Below are positions 7,907 through 16,834 of a DNA stretch of 64,000 nucleotides, piece by piece; the first letter of the stretch is position 1; every line of letters begins with the position of its first letter. Origin of the DNA: Pseudoxanthomonas sacheonensis (GTDB taxonomy: Bacteria; Pseudomonadota; Gammaproteobacteria; Xanthomonadales; Xanthomonadaceae); the NCBI RefSeq assembly GCF_010093305.1, contig NZ_PDWS01000018.1, forward strand, positions 32,575-96,574. The letters are read 5' to 3'. Below the pieces are notes generated by a model. That model worked only from the letters and a program-made list of their open reading frames with translations, did no database searches and was not told where the DNA came from. The position numbers and the translations under genes are program-made.

Positions 7907-9105
7907 CTTCCAAGATCAATCCCGAAGCTTCCACTCCCGCCGCCGCACCCGCCGCGCCGAAGAACAGCAAGCGCAAGCGCGCGCTGGGCATCGTCGCGTT
8001 GCTGGTGATCGTGGGCGCCATCGCCTGGCTGGCCTACTACCTGATGTACGCGCGCTGGCACCAGGACACCGACGACGCCTACGTGCAGGGCAACGTGGTC
8101 GCCATCGTGCCGCAGACAAGCGGCACCGTGATCAGCATCGATGCCGACGACGGCATGAAGGTCGAGGCCGGGCAGACGCTGGTGCACTTGGATGCCAACG
8201 ACGCGCAGGTCGCCTACGATCAATCGGTCGCGAATCTGGCCGGCACCGTGCGCCAGGTCCGCGGCTTCTACAGCAGCGTCGATGCCGGCCAATCGGATCT
8301 GCGCGCACGCGAAGTCGCGGTGGCGCAGGCGCGCGCCGACGTGGCCCGTCGCAGCGGCCTGGTGGCCAGCGGCGCGGTTTCCAGCGAAGAGTTGGCGCAT
8401 GCGCGCGACGTGCTCGCTTCGGCCGAAGCGGCGCTTGGCAGCTCGCGCGGCAACTTGTCGCGCAGCCGCGCGCTGGTCGACGCCACCACCCTGTCCAAAC
8501 AGCCGCAGGTGCAGGTGGCGGCCTCTCAGCTTCGCCAGGCGTATTTGAATCTGCAGCGCTCGGCCATCGTCGCGCCCGTTTCCGGTTACGTGGCCAAGCG
8601 CCAGGTGCAACTGGGCCAACGCGTACAGCCTGGCACCACCTTGATGACCATCGTGCCGCTGGAACAAGTGTGGGTGGAAGCCAACTTCAAGGAAACCCAG
8701 CTCGGCCATATGCGTATCGGCCAGCCGGTCGAAGTGCATTCGGATCTGTACGGCAGCGACGTGGAATACAACGGCAAAATCGCTGCGCTCGGGCTAGGCA
8801 CCGGCAGTTCGTTCTCGCTGCTGCCGGCGCAGAACGCCAGCGGCAACTGGATCAAGATCGTGCAACGCGTTCCCGTGCGCATCGAACTGGATCCCAAGCA
8901 GCTTGCCGAGCATCCGCTACGCCTGGGCCTGAGCATGAGCGTGGACGTGACCGTGCGCGATCAAGCCGGTCCGTCACTGGCCCTTGCGCGCAAGGACGTG
9001 AAGCCGATCCTGGCCACGCTGGCCTACCAGCGACAGCTGGCCGACGCCGATGCGCTGATCGCACGGATCATCGAAAGCAACCTGCCCGCTTCCGCACGCA
9101 ACTGA
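7903..9105 (+). CDS. EmrA-type membrane fusion protein (HlyD family)
   Basis: 400-residue periplasmic adaptor. A single transmembrane helix lies at about residues 25-47 (ALGIVALLVIVGAIAWLAYY). The first lipoyl half-motif DTDDAYVQGNVVAIVPQTSG follows, then a helical hairpin and the second lipoyl/beta-barrel half (RSAIVAPVSGYVAKRQVQLG). This is the EmrA pattern, linking an MFS pump to an outer-membrane factor. The start overlaps the OMF stop by four bases. Confidence 0.93.
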   Translation: MTSKINPEASTPAAAPAAPKNSKRKRALGIVALLVIVGAIAWLAYYLMYARWHQDTDDAYVQGNVVAIVPQTSGTVISIDADDGMKVEAGQTLVHLDANDAQVAYDQSVANLAGTVRQVRGFYSSVDAGQSDLRAREVAVAQARADVARRSGLVASGAVSSEELAHARDVLASAEAALGSSRGNLSRSRALVDATTLSKQPQVQVAASQLRQAYLNLQRSAIVAPVSGYVAKRQVQLGQRVQPGTTLMTIVPLEQVWVEANFKETQLGHMRIGQPVEVHSDLYGSDVEYNGKIAALGLGTGSSFSLLPAQNASGNWIKIVQRVPVRIELDPKQLAEHPLRLGLSMSVDVTVRDQAGPSLALARKDVKPILATLAYQRQLADADALIARIIESNLPASARN

Positions 9106-9112
9106 TCCGCAC

Positions 9113-10702
9113 ATGGCCACCATCGCAACAGAGGAAGAAAGCTTCGGCCTGCCGGCGACGCCGGAGCCGGCGGCCAGGCCGTTCGCGCCGCCGAACCTGG
9201 CGCTGACCACCATCGGCCTGGCGCTGGCCTCGTTCATGCAGGTGCTGGACACCACCATCGCCAACGTCTCGTTGCCGACCATCTCCGGCAACCTGGGCGC
9301 CAGTTCCAATCAGGCGACGTGGGTCATCACCTCGTTCGCTGTGAGCAACGCCATCGCGCTGCCGCTGACCGGCTTCATGGTCCGCCGCTTCGGCGAACGC
9401 AAGGTATTCATGTGGGCCACGCTGGCTTTCGTCATCGCCTCGCTGCTGTGCGGACTGGCCAACAGCATGGGCCTGCTGGTGGCGGCGCGCGCGTTGCAGG
9501 GTTTCGTCTGCGGCCCGATGTATCCGGTGACCCAGGCGCTGCTGATCTCCATCTATCCACCGCAGAAACGCGGACAGGCCATCGCCTTGCTGGCCATGGT
9601 CACCGTGGTCGCACCCATCGCCGGACCCATTCTGGGCGGCTGGATCACCGACAACTACAGCTGGGAGTGGATCTTCTTCATCAACATTCCCATCGGTATC
9701 TTCTCCAGCATCGTGGTCGGCCGGCAATTGAAGGGCCGCCCGGAAAAACTGGAACGCCCGAAGATGGACTACATGGGCCTGTCGATGCTGGTGCTGGGCG
9801 TGGGCGCGCTGCAGATCCTGCTGGACCTGGGCAACGACGAGGACTGGTTCAATTCGACCAAGATCGTCGCCCTTTCGCTTATCGCGGCGGTCGCATTGAC
9901 GGTGTTCGTGATCTGGGAACTGACCGACAAGGATCCCATCGTCAACCTGCGTCTGTTCCGTCATCGCAACTTCGCGGCGGGCACGATCGCGATGGTCATG
10001 GCGTACGCGGCGTTCTTCGCCGTCGGCTTGCTGGTGCCGCTGTGGCTGCAGCGCAATCTGGGCTACACCGCCATCTGGGCGGGTTTCGCCAGCGCGCCGA
10101 TCGGCATCCTGCCGGTGCTGCTGACGCCGTTCGTGGGCAAATACGCGACCAGAATGGACTTGCGCTGGTTGGCCACGTTCGCCTTCATCGTCATGGCCGC
10201 AACCAGCTTTTTCCGCTCGGGCTTCAATCTTGAAGTCGATTTCGAACGAGTCGCGATGATACAGCTGGTGCAGGGACTGGGCGTCGCCTTGTTCTTCATG
10301 CCGGTGCTGACCATCCTGCTGTCCGATCTGGAGCCGCACGAGATCGCGGCAGGCTCAGGGTTGGCGACCTTCGTGCGAACGCTGGGTGGCAGCTTCGCCG
10401 CGTCGTTGACCACCTGGGCGTGGAGCCAGCGCACGACCATTCATCACGCGCAGTTGACCGAACACATATCCGCTTACGACCCGGCGACGATGCAGACCGT
10501 GCAGACGCTGGGCAACGGCGACGTGCAGCGCGGCGCGGTGGTGTTGAACCAGATGATTTCGCAACAGGCCACGCAGATCGGCTTCAACGAGGTCTTCCAC
10601 CTGCTGGGAATCCTGTTCCTGGCGGTGATCCTGTTCGTGTGGTTCGCGCGGCCGCCGTTCGCTGCGAAGATGGGTGGTGGCGCTGCCGCTGGCGGCCATT
10701 GA
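9113..10702 (+). CDS. EmrB-type MFS drug exporter (DHA2 family, 14 TMS)
   Basis: 529-residue proton-driven exporter. Motif C-like and DHA2 signatures are visible: LDTTIANVSLPTISG in helix 1, WVITSFAVSNAIALPLTGF, RALQGFVCGPMYPVTQALL and GPILGGWITDNYSWEWIFFI. About 14 hydrophobic helices fit the length. With the two preceding genes it forms an EmrAB-TolC-like pump for hydrophobic toxins or antibiotics. It ends just before a REP pair and converges on radA. Confidence 0.94.
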   Translation: MATIATEEESFGLPATPEPAARPFAPPNLALTTIGLALASFMQVLDTTIANVSLPTISGNLGASSNQATWVITSFAVSNAIALPLTGFMVRRFGERKVFMWATLAFVIASLLCGLANSMGLLVAARALQGFVCGPMYPVTQALLISIYPPQKRGQAIALLAMVTVVAPIAGPILGGWITDNYSWEWIFFINIPIGIFSSIVVGRQLKGRPEKLERPKMDYMGLSMLVLGVGALQILLDLGNDEDWFNSTKIVALSLIAAVALTVFVIWELTDKDPIVNLRLFRHRNFAAGTIAMVMAYAAFFAVGLLVPLWLQRNLGYTAIWAGFASAPIGILPVLLTPFVGKYATRMDLRWLATFAFIVMAATSFFRSGFNLEVDFERVAMIQLVQGLGVALFFMPVLTILLSDLEPHEIAAGSGLATFVRTLGGSFAASLTTWAWSQRTTIHHAQLTEHISAYDPATMQTVQTLGNGDVQRGAVVLNQMISQQATQIGFNEVFHLLGILFLAVILFVWFARPPFAAKMGGGAAAGGH

Positions 10703-10712
10703 CGTTGCCGCT

Positions 10713-10784
10713 GTAGGAGCGACGCGAGTCGCGAAGCCCTCGGCGATCGGGCAATGGGAGCTTCGCGACTTGCGTCGCTCCTAC
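10713..10784. repeat. Inverted pair of GTAG REP elements
   Basis: The arms GTAGGAGCGACGCGAGTCGC and GCGACTTGCGTCGCTCCTAC lie between the convergent emrB-like and radA genes, so each transcript ends with the same hairpin. GTAG and CTAC mark the outer ends. Confidence 0.88.
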
Positions 10785-10790
10785 GACCGT

Positions 10791-12170
10791 CTATTCCGAT
10801 GCTGCTTCAAGCGCATCGGACAGCCGCTCCACAGCGATCACTTCCATCGCCTTGAACGCCCCCGACTTCGGCGCATTTCCTTTCGCCACGATCGCCCGCT
10901 TGAACCCATGCGTGGCCGCTTCGCGCAAACGCTCTTCGCCATTGGGAATCGGGCGGATCTCGCCGGACAATCCGACTTCGCCGAAGGCGATGGTCTTCTC
11001 CGGCAACGGCTTGTCGCGCAACGACGACAGCACGGCCAGCAATACCGGCAGGTCGGCTGCGGTCTCCTGCACGCGGATGCCGCCGACCACGTTGACGAAC
11101 ACGTCCTGATCGCTGGTGACGATGCCGCCGTGCCTGTGCAACACAGCCAGCAGCATCGCCAACCGGTTCTGCTCCAACCCCACTGCGACCCGGCGCGGAT
11201 TGGACAGAGGCGATGAGTCCACCAGCGCCTGCACTTCCACCAGCAGCGGACGCGTGCCTTCGCGCGTGACCATCACGCAGCTTCCCGGTTGCTGGGTGCT
11301 GCCGCCGGACAGGAAGATCGCCGAAGGATTGGGAACTTCCTTCAGGCCTTTCTCGCCCATCGCGAACACACCCAGTTCGTTGACCGCGCCGAAGCGGTTC
11401 TTGAAGGCGCGCAGTACGCGGAAGCGGCTGCCGCTCTCGCCTTCGAAATACAGCACCGCGTCGACCATGTGTTCGAGCACGCGCGGGCCGGCGATGCCGC
11501 CTTCCTTGGTGACGTGGCCGATCAGGAACACGGCCGTGCCGGTTTCCTTGGCGTAGCGCACCAGACGCGCTGCGCTTTCGCGCACCTGACTCACCGAACC
11601 CGGCGCGGCGGTCAGCGAATCGGTCCATAGCGTCTGCACCGAATCGGCGACGATCACCTTGGGTTGCGCGGCGACGGCGTGGTCCAGGATCTTCTCGATC
11701 CCGGTTTCAGCCAGCGCCCGCAACCCCTCCATGGGCAGTCCCAGGCGCAAGGCACGGCCGGCCACCTGCGCCAGCGATTCTTCGCCGGTCACGTAAAGCG
11801 ACGGCAGCGATTGCGACATCTGCGCCATCGCCTGCAGCAACAAGGTCGATTTACCGATGCCCGGGTCGCCGCCGACCAGCACCACCGCGCCTTCGACCAG
11901 TCCGCCGCCCAGCACGCGGTCGAATTCGCCTATACCGGTGGAAACGCGAGCTTCCTCGCTGCTGCGCACGTCCTTGAGCGCGGTGATCTGCGGCGCTTCC
12001 AGCTTGCCCGCCCAGCCGCTGCGTCGCGATGCTGCTGGCGCGCCGGCGGCCGGCTCCAGCACGATTTCGGACAAGGTGTTCCAGGCGCCACATTCGGCGC
12101 ATTGGCCCTGCCACTTGTTGTGTTCGGCGCCGCATTCGCTGCAGACGTAGGCGGTCTTGCTCTTGGCCAT
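10791..12170 (-). CDS. radA: DNA repair protein RadA
   Basis: 459-residue RecA-like motor (Sms/RadA) that drives branch migration during homologous recombination. The N-terminal zinc finger is C10-x2-C13...C24-x2-C27, Walker A GDPGIGKST is at 101-109, the RadA-specific KNRFG motif is at 257-261, and a C-terminal Lon-protease-like domain follows (from about 330, RVQETAADLPVLLAVLSS). All hallmarks and the normal length are present. Monocistronic, its stop lies 7 bp from a REP pair. Confidence 0.97.
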   Translation of the reverse strand: MAKSKTAYVCSECGAEHNKWQGQCAECGAWNTLSEIVLEPAAGAPAASRRSGWAGKLEAPQITALKDVRSSEEARVSTGIGEFDRVLGGGLVEGAVVLVGGDPGIGKSTLLLQAMAQMSQSLPSLYVTGEESLAQVAGRALRLGLPMEGLRALAETGIEKILDHAVAAQPKVIVADSVQTLWTDSLTAAPGSVSQVRESAARLVRYAKETGTAVFLIGHVTKEGGIAGPRVLEHMVDAVLYFEGESGSRFRVLRAFKNRFGAVNELGVFAMGEKGLKEVPNPSAIFLSGGSTQQPGSCVMVTREGTRPLLVEVQALVDSSPLSNPRRVAVGLEQNRLAMLLAVLHRHGGIVTSDQDVFVNVVGGIRVQETAADLPVLLAVLSSLRDKPLPEKTIAFGEVGLSGEIRPIPNGEERLREAATHGFKRAIVAKGNAPKSGAFKAMEVIAVERLSDALEAASE

Positions 12171-12262
12171 GATGTTTTCGTTCGGCGAACCAGCGCACAG
12201 GATAGACGCGCGCCATCGCGCAGGGCGAGACTGGCGCCGTGCGAAGCCGGCTTCGCAGCCCC

Positions 12263-14761
12263 TCAGGCCATCCGGAGCGCGGCCCGGGTGACGACTTCAG
12301 CGTCCTGGTGCTGGGTCAGCGCGGAATTCCGCGTTTGTTCCTGCCGGGCGCTCGCTTCCGCCATTTGCTGCGTGCTCTGGGCCAGCGGGGTATTCAAACC
12401 CTGCATGGTGTCCACGCTGGCGCGTCGGTGGGCAGGATCGTCCAGCCGCCCTTGCACCGCGAAAGTAAGCTTGGCATCGCCGCTCATCACCACATGGTCG
12501 ATCCCGCGCATGCCCTGTTCCTTGGCCGCCACGGCCAGATGGCCGCTCAGCTGGTCGCTGCGCAGATCGGGCGTGCGATTGTGTTTGGCATCGATGGCGT
12601 GGATGCCTCGCGCCGCATCGCGGAACAGGGAATGCTCGGGGTGGTTTGGGTCGTTGAGCAGAACACCTTTGCCCCGTGCGGGGTGCGGCAAGTCATCTGC
12701 CTGCTTCGGCAATGCGGATCGCGGTTCCTGTCCGATGGTTTGCTGCACAGGCACCGGCTGCTGCATCAGCTGCTTGACCGCGGCGTGCTCAAGCGACTGG
12801 GTGCGCGCGTCCAGGCTCGGGATCACCGTCTCGGTCATCAGATGCCGTTGGGTGGCTTCATTACCTGCACCTGCCGCGTGCTTGATGACCGACCGTGTCT
12901 GCCAGGCGTTCATCAGGCCGCCAGGTCCAAGATAAGTCGCTTCCGCGGCAAGGACGCCGCCCACTCCTGCTCCGGTTACCGCCAGGGCCGTGGGTGCATG
13001 CCCGGTCAGATTGCGCACTCCGCGCCCGGTTTGATCGAATGCCCGGTCGATGTCGGCTCCGGCGTGTTCAGCGGATTTCCGCAAATTCGCACCGGTCTGG
13101 TTGGCGGTCTGTTCCAGCAGCTGCGCGCCCTGACCCGCGGTCTGCCGGACGCTGTTCGCGTCGCGTCCGGCATGATCCAGCGCTCCTCTGGCCTGTGCGG
13201 TCTTGAGGTCGCAGTACGCGTCGGTGGCCTGATCGCGCCGATCCGCTTCCTGGCGCAGGCCCGGTGCGATCTTGTCCGCGAAAGGCAGATGGCTTGCGGC
13301 CCGCAGCAAGGCATTGCTGGTTTCATTGCCCCAACGCTGGGTCACGCATTGCGCCATCGGTACCGCAGCTTCCAGGTATCCCGTCGCCATGCGAACCTGC
13401 GCGACCGCTTCGCCGCCAGCGCGCACTTGCAAACCGGATACCTTGCCGAAGGTCTGCGCGCCGAGTTCGGCAGCCTGGCCGGTGACCTTGCCGCCCACCC
13501 GATAGCCGTCACCCAAGGTGTCCAGGGCAACATCGGTAACCCTGCCGGCGACGGCGATCCCCTCGCCCGCCCGCTTTCCCACGTACGCTCCCGCCACGGC
13601 TCCGCTCAACACATTCAGCAGTGGCCCTGCGTCCTTGGCCACTTCGCTGATTGCCGGTTCTTTCGGCCGATCGATCAGATTGCCCTGGGCGTCCCGCATC
13701 TTGGCTTCAAGCATGGGCTGTATCTGCCCGGCCGCAGTGGGCACCTGCTTCAGGGTCCTGCTGCCGGAATGCTCGGCAAGGTAGTCGATCAGACCCAGCG
13801 CGTCCTGCTGGGCTTGTTTGCTATGGGGCAGGAGTTGTCCCAGCTGCGTGGTCAGCAGCTGCCGCGCTTCCGGCAGACGCGAAACATCGGCCGCCATGGT
13901 GGCGACAGCTCCCATCTGCATCCGTTGCAATGCGTCCATGCGGCCGATCATGGCTTGGCCGTCGGTGAGGACTTCGCCTTTGACTTGATAGGCGGTGATG
14001 ATTTTGTCGGTGTCGAAAACCGAGAGGCCTTGTTTTTCAGCGTAGCGCTGTGCAGTGGCGGGATTCAAGCCCGAGGAATTGAAGGTGATGGCGGGAATAC
14101 CGGTAATCGCGGAAGCTGAAGAGGCCAAGCCGCCGCCTAATGAATGCCCCGCTATTTCAAAATCATTACCCAATGGCGACAGACTCAAGTCATTCGCAAG
14201 CCTCATGGCGCGGTTGTAGTAATCGCTCTCCAGACCTACACCCTGGATACCGTTATTCACCCAATCTTCTGCTGCAGACTCCCGGGTAACCTCTTTACCC
14301 TCGCTGTCGTGTGCTATCACCGCCCCATTGGAACCCTTGTAACAGACGACCGGCTTTACATCAGAACCGAAAACCCGAGGGTCAGCCAAATAGATTTCAG
14401 CGCGAAAATTGGAATCGTCAGGCTGCAGATACTGCCTAATCTGCTGGTCAGTCCAGTTCACGCCGGCCTGACGCAAGAGTTCAGGATGCTCGCTCGCACG
14501 TATCCAGCCCGGTTGCGATGAAGGCCTGTGGGCTGCAGATTCGTAGACGTCATCCGCCAATCCTGCTATGTCACGCACATGATATTGCTGCGTCAGCGCA
14601 TCTGCTTGGCGAGAAATCTGCAAATCACCGGATTGCAACGATTGCGCCCGCATTGCAGACAGCAATTCGTTCTGCTGCCGCACCTGCGATATTTTTTCCT
14701 CCAGCGTCCGTGGATCCTGGGACGGGAGTACTGGCCCGACAGTCACAGTGGGCGTAGTCAT
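12263..14761 (-). CDS. Putative X-T4SS antibacterial effector: lipase-like domain plus C-terminal XVIPCD
   Basis: 832 residues. The start was placed at the ATG preceded by AAGGAG eight bases upstream. About residues 100-265 resemble an alpha/beta-hydrolase lipase: FEIAGHSLGGG puts a nucleophile elbow at Ser207, followed by ITFNSSGLNPATAQRYAEK. The middle is alanine/glycine-rich with two hydrophobic stretches (near 395-420 and 605-630). From about residue 697 the sequence matches the Xanthomonas VirD4-interacting conserved domain: NDPNHPEHSLFRDAARGIHA, RIDHVV-like GIDHVVMSGD, FAVQGRLDDPAHRRA, TPLAQSTQQM, then a Gln-rich end. XVIPCD proteins are known substrates of the bacteria-killing type IV secretion system of Xanthomonadaceae. 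No secretion apparatus is encoded here. The catalytic Asp/His are not assigned. Confidence 0.85.
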   Translation of the reverse strand: MTTPTVTVGPVLPSQDPRTLEEKISQVRQQNELLSAMRAQSLQSGDLQISRQADALTQQYHVRDIAGLADDVYESAAHRPSSQPGWIRASEHPELLRQAGVNWTDQQIRQYLQPDDSNFRAEIYLADPRVFGSDVKPVVCYKGSNGAVIAHDSEGKEVTRESAAEDWVNNGIQGVGLESDYYNRAMRLANDLSLSPLGNDFEIAGHSLGGGLASSASAITGIPAITFNSSGLNPATAQRYAEKQGLSVFDTDKIITAYQVKGEVLTDGQAMIGRMDALQRMQMGAVATMAADVSRLPEARQLLTTQLGQLLPHSKQAQQDALGLIDYLAEHSGSRTLKQVPTAAGQIQPMLEAKMRDAQGNLIDRPKEPAISEVAKDAGPLLNVLSGAVAGAYVGKRAGEGIAVAGRVTDVALDTLGDGYRVGGKVTGQAAELGAQTFGKVSGLQVRAGGEAVAQVRMATGYLEAAVPMAQCVTQRWGNETSNALLRAASHLPFADKIAPGLRQEADRRDQATDAYCDLKTAQARGALDHAGRDANSVRQTAGQGAQLLEQTANQTGANLRKSAEHAGADIDRAFDQTGRGVRNLTGHAPTALAVTGAGVGGVLAAEATYLGPGGLMNAWQTRSVIKHAAGAGNEATQRHLMTETVIPSLDARTQSLEHAAVKQLMQQPVPVQQTIGQEPRSALPKQADDLPHPARGKGVLLNDPNHPEHSLFRDAARGIHAIDAKHNRTPDLRSDQLSGHLAVAAKEQGMRGIDHVVMSGDAKLTFAVQGRLDDPAHRRASVDTMQGLNTPLAQSTQQMAEASARQEQTRNSALTQHQDAEVVTRAALRMA

Positions 14762-14890
14762 GTTCGGCTCCTTGCCTTGGGTTGACACAGCAATCAACGC
14801 TGTTCAACCTGCCACTGTGCATCCTTGCTGTCAATCGCACAGGCCACTTAAAAAAGATAGTGAAGTCACATTTAACAGGGGAGATAAACG

Positions 14891-15775
14891 ATGTCCAGGA
14901 ATGGACTCATGCTCGCTTTCGGTAACCTTTTCGCCGCGCTACTGCTATCGTCGTGCCTGATTGCTTGCCACGCGCAACCCACAGGCAAACCCGCCACGGC
15001 AGGCTTTCCCGCCAGCAATTATTTCGAAGGCAAAGCCCTGGAACTGGCCGAGGCAGTTGATCGCAACGATGCGGCCGACGTTCGGCGGCTAATCAAGCAG
15101 CAAGGCGTCAATCCCGATGTGATCTTCGACGAGAGCGCCATGCCCATGGTGGCTTGGCCGGTGTTCAACAAGAATCTGCCGGGTTTGAAACTATTGTTGG
15201 ACAACGGTGCCGACCCCAACGCGCGCCGCATCGATTCGCAACGCACAAGCGGGCAGCAACGCAACAACGCACTGGTCTTCGCCGCTGGCAATGCAGACTC
15301 GCGTTATCTGACCATGCTGCTCGATTACGGCGGCGATCCTAATACCCACAATTCCAATGGAGAACCGCTGACCTACGTGGCCACGCTGCAGGATCAATGG
15401 CCTAATGTAAAGGTTCTGATCGAGCATGGCGCCAATATCAATGAAGGCCTCTATGTTCCTGAAAGCTACAACACGGTAGTTGCCTGGTATTCGAGTTTCG
15501 GTAATTTCGAACAGGTCTATTGGCTTCTTCAGCATGGTGCCGACCCTACCCGTACCACCGAAACGCAGAGAGGGTCGGTCAATAAAACTCGCATGCCCGT
15601 CGTTGACGATATCTACTGGCTGCCGGTTAAACCGCAGATAGTCGAATGGCAACGCAAATGCCAGCACTGGCTGCGCATGCACGGTATCGAGCGGCAACCA
15701 ATGCCGACATACATGAAAGAGCGCCGTATCAAGCTGGGACTTCCTAGCGAGGAGAAGGATATCCCCCTGCTGTAA
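14891..15775 (+). CDS. Ankyrin-repeat lipoprotein, candidate immunity protein (copy 1)
   Basis: 294 residues, preceded by a strong Shine-Dalgarno (GGGGAG, 8 bases). The N-terminal signal ends in LIAC, a lipobox, so it is probably lipidated and periplasm-facing. Five ankyrin-type repeats are visible, marked by LLDNGADPN, LLDYGGDPN, LIEHGANIN and LLQHGADPT. The C-terminal third (after VVDDIYWLPVKPQI) is not ankyrin. It is divergent from the lipase/XVIPCD gene across 129 bp and directly precedes a near-identical paralogue. Periplasmic lipoproteins beside antibacterial effectors are typically immunity proteins; that role is inferred here from context. Base composition looks more AT-rich than the flanks. 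Confidence 0.75.
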   Translation: MSRNGLMLAFGNLFAALLLSSCLIACHAQPTGKPATAGFPASNYFEGKALELAEAVDRNDAADVRRLIKQQGVNPDVIFDESAMPMVAWPVFNKNLPGLKLLLDNGADPNARRIDSQRTSGQQRNNALVFAAGNADSRYLTMLLDYGGDPNTHNSNGEPLTYVATLQDQWPNVKVLIEHGANINEGLYVPESYNTVVAWYSSFGNFEQVYWLLQHGADPTRTTETQRGSVNKTRMPVVDDIYWLPVKPQIVEWQRKCQHWLRMHGIERQPMPTYMKERRIKLGLPSEEKDIPLL

Positions 15776-15816
15776 ATGCCTCACGACTCGTTTAACGAAA
15801 GCATGGACGCATCAAG

Positions 15817-16701
15817 ATGAATGAACGGGAAAATTCATTGGCCTTTTTTGGCCTCAAACTGGGGCTGCTGTTATCGACATGCTTGGCTGCCTGCCAGGCG
15901 AAACCTGCAAGCGAACCCACAACTGCAACTTTTTCCGCCAGCAACTACTTCCAAGGCGAGGCCCTGGAGCTGGCCGAAGCAGTCGATCGCAACGATGCAG
16001 CCGACGTCCAACGGCTGATCAAGCAAGAAGGCGTCAACCCGGATGTGATCTTCGACGAGAGCGCCATGCCCATGGTGGTTTGGCCGGTATTCAACAAGAA
16101 CCTGCCTGGCTTGAAGTTACTGCTGGACAACGGAGCCAATCCCAACGCTCGTCGCATCGATTCACAACGTCCAAGCGGGCAGCAACGCAATAATGCTCTG
16201 GTTTTTGCCGCCAGCGACGCCGACTCGCGCTATCTGGCGATGTTGCTCGATTACGGTGGGGATCCCAACACTCACAACTCCAATGGTGAAGCGCTGACCC
16301 ATGTGGCTTATTTGCAAGATCAATGGCCAAACGTAAAGATGCTGATCGAGCGTGGCGCCAACGTCAACGAAGGCCTCTATGCACCAGAGGGCTACAACAC
16401 CGTGGTCAATTGGTATTCCCGTTTTGGCAATTTCGAACAAGTCTACTGGTTGCTCCAGCATGGGGCCGATCCCACCCGTACTACCGAGACCCAGAAAGGA
16501 TCGGCCAATAAGACCCGCATGCCCGTGGTTGACGATATCTACTGGCTACCGGTCAAACCGCAGATAGTCGAATGGCAACGCAAGTGCCAGTATTGGCTGC
16601 GGGACCACGGTATCGACCGGTCGCCCATGCCGACCCAGATAAAGGACAGCCGTATCCAGCTTGGGCTGCCCAGCGAAGAGAAAGACATCCCGCTTTTATA
16701 A
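15817..16701 (+). CDS. Ankyrin-repeat lipoprotein, candidate immunity protein (copy 2)
   Basis: 294 residues, the same length as copy 1 and nearly identical to it from about residue 40 to the end (EKDIPLL). Only the signal region differs strongly. The lipobox is LAAC. The same five ankyrin repeats are present. It starts 41 bp after copy 1, so the two form a tandem duplication, probably one transcript. Duplicated immunity genes with divergence in exposed loops are common beside polymorphic effectors; here substitutions are scattered (for example HSS/NSR changes around the fifth repeat). Function is inferred. Confidence 0.75.
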   Translation: MNERENSLAFFGLKLGLLLSTCLAACQAKPASEPTTATFSASNYFQGEALELAEAVDRNDAADVQRLIKQEGVNPDVIFDESAMPMVVWPVFNKNLPGLKLLLDNGANPNARRIDSQRPSGQQRNNALVFAASDADSRYLAMLLDYGGDPNTHNSNGEALTHVAYLQDQWPNVKMLIERGANVNEGLYAPEGYNTVVNWYSRFGNFEQVYWLLQHGADPTRTTETQKGSANKTRMPVVDDIYWLPVKPQIVEWQRKCQYWLRDHGIDRSPMPTQIKDSRIQLGLPSEEKDIPLL

Positions 16702-16799
16702 GGCATCTCGCAACGACGAAGCGCGGAAGCATCGACAGACAACGCACCGATTTGCTGGGCTTAGAGAATTCGGCCCTGCAACCGATTTGCAACAAACTC

Positions 16800-16832
16800 T
16801 TGCAATAATTCCATTATTCCGGAATTATGGAA
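16800..16832 (+). promoter_or_regulatory. arsR promoter with overlapping palindromic operator
   Basis: A 24-base near-perfect palindrome (16809-16832; outer arms TTCCAT and ATGGAA around a TCCGGA centre, one mismatched pair) ends two bases before the arsR ATG. A promoter TTGCAA (16800-16805), 17 bases, AATTAT (16823-16828) is embedded in it. The predicted transcription start coincides with the A of the ATG, implying a leaderless mRNA and repression by ArsR sitting on its own -10. Confidence 0.6.
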
Positions 16833-16834
16833 AT

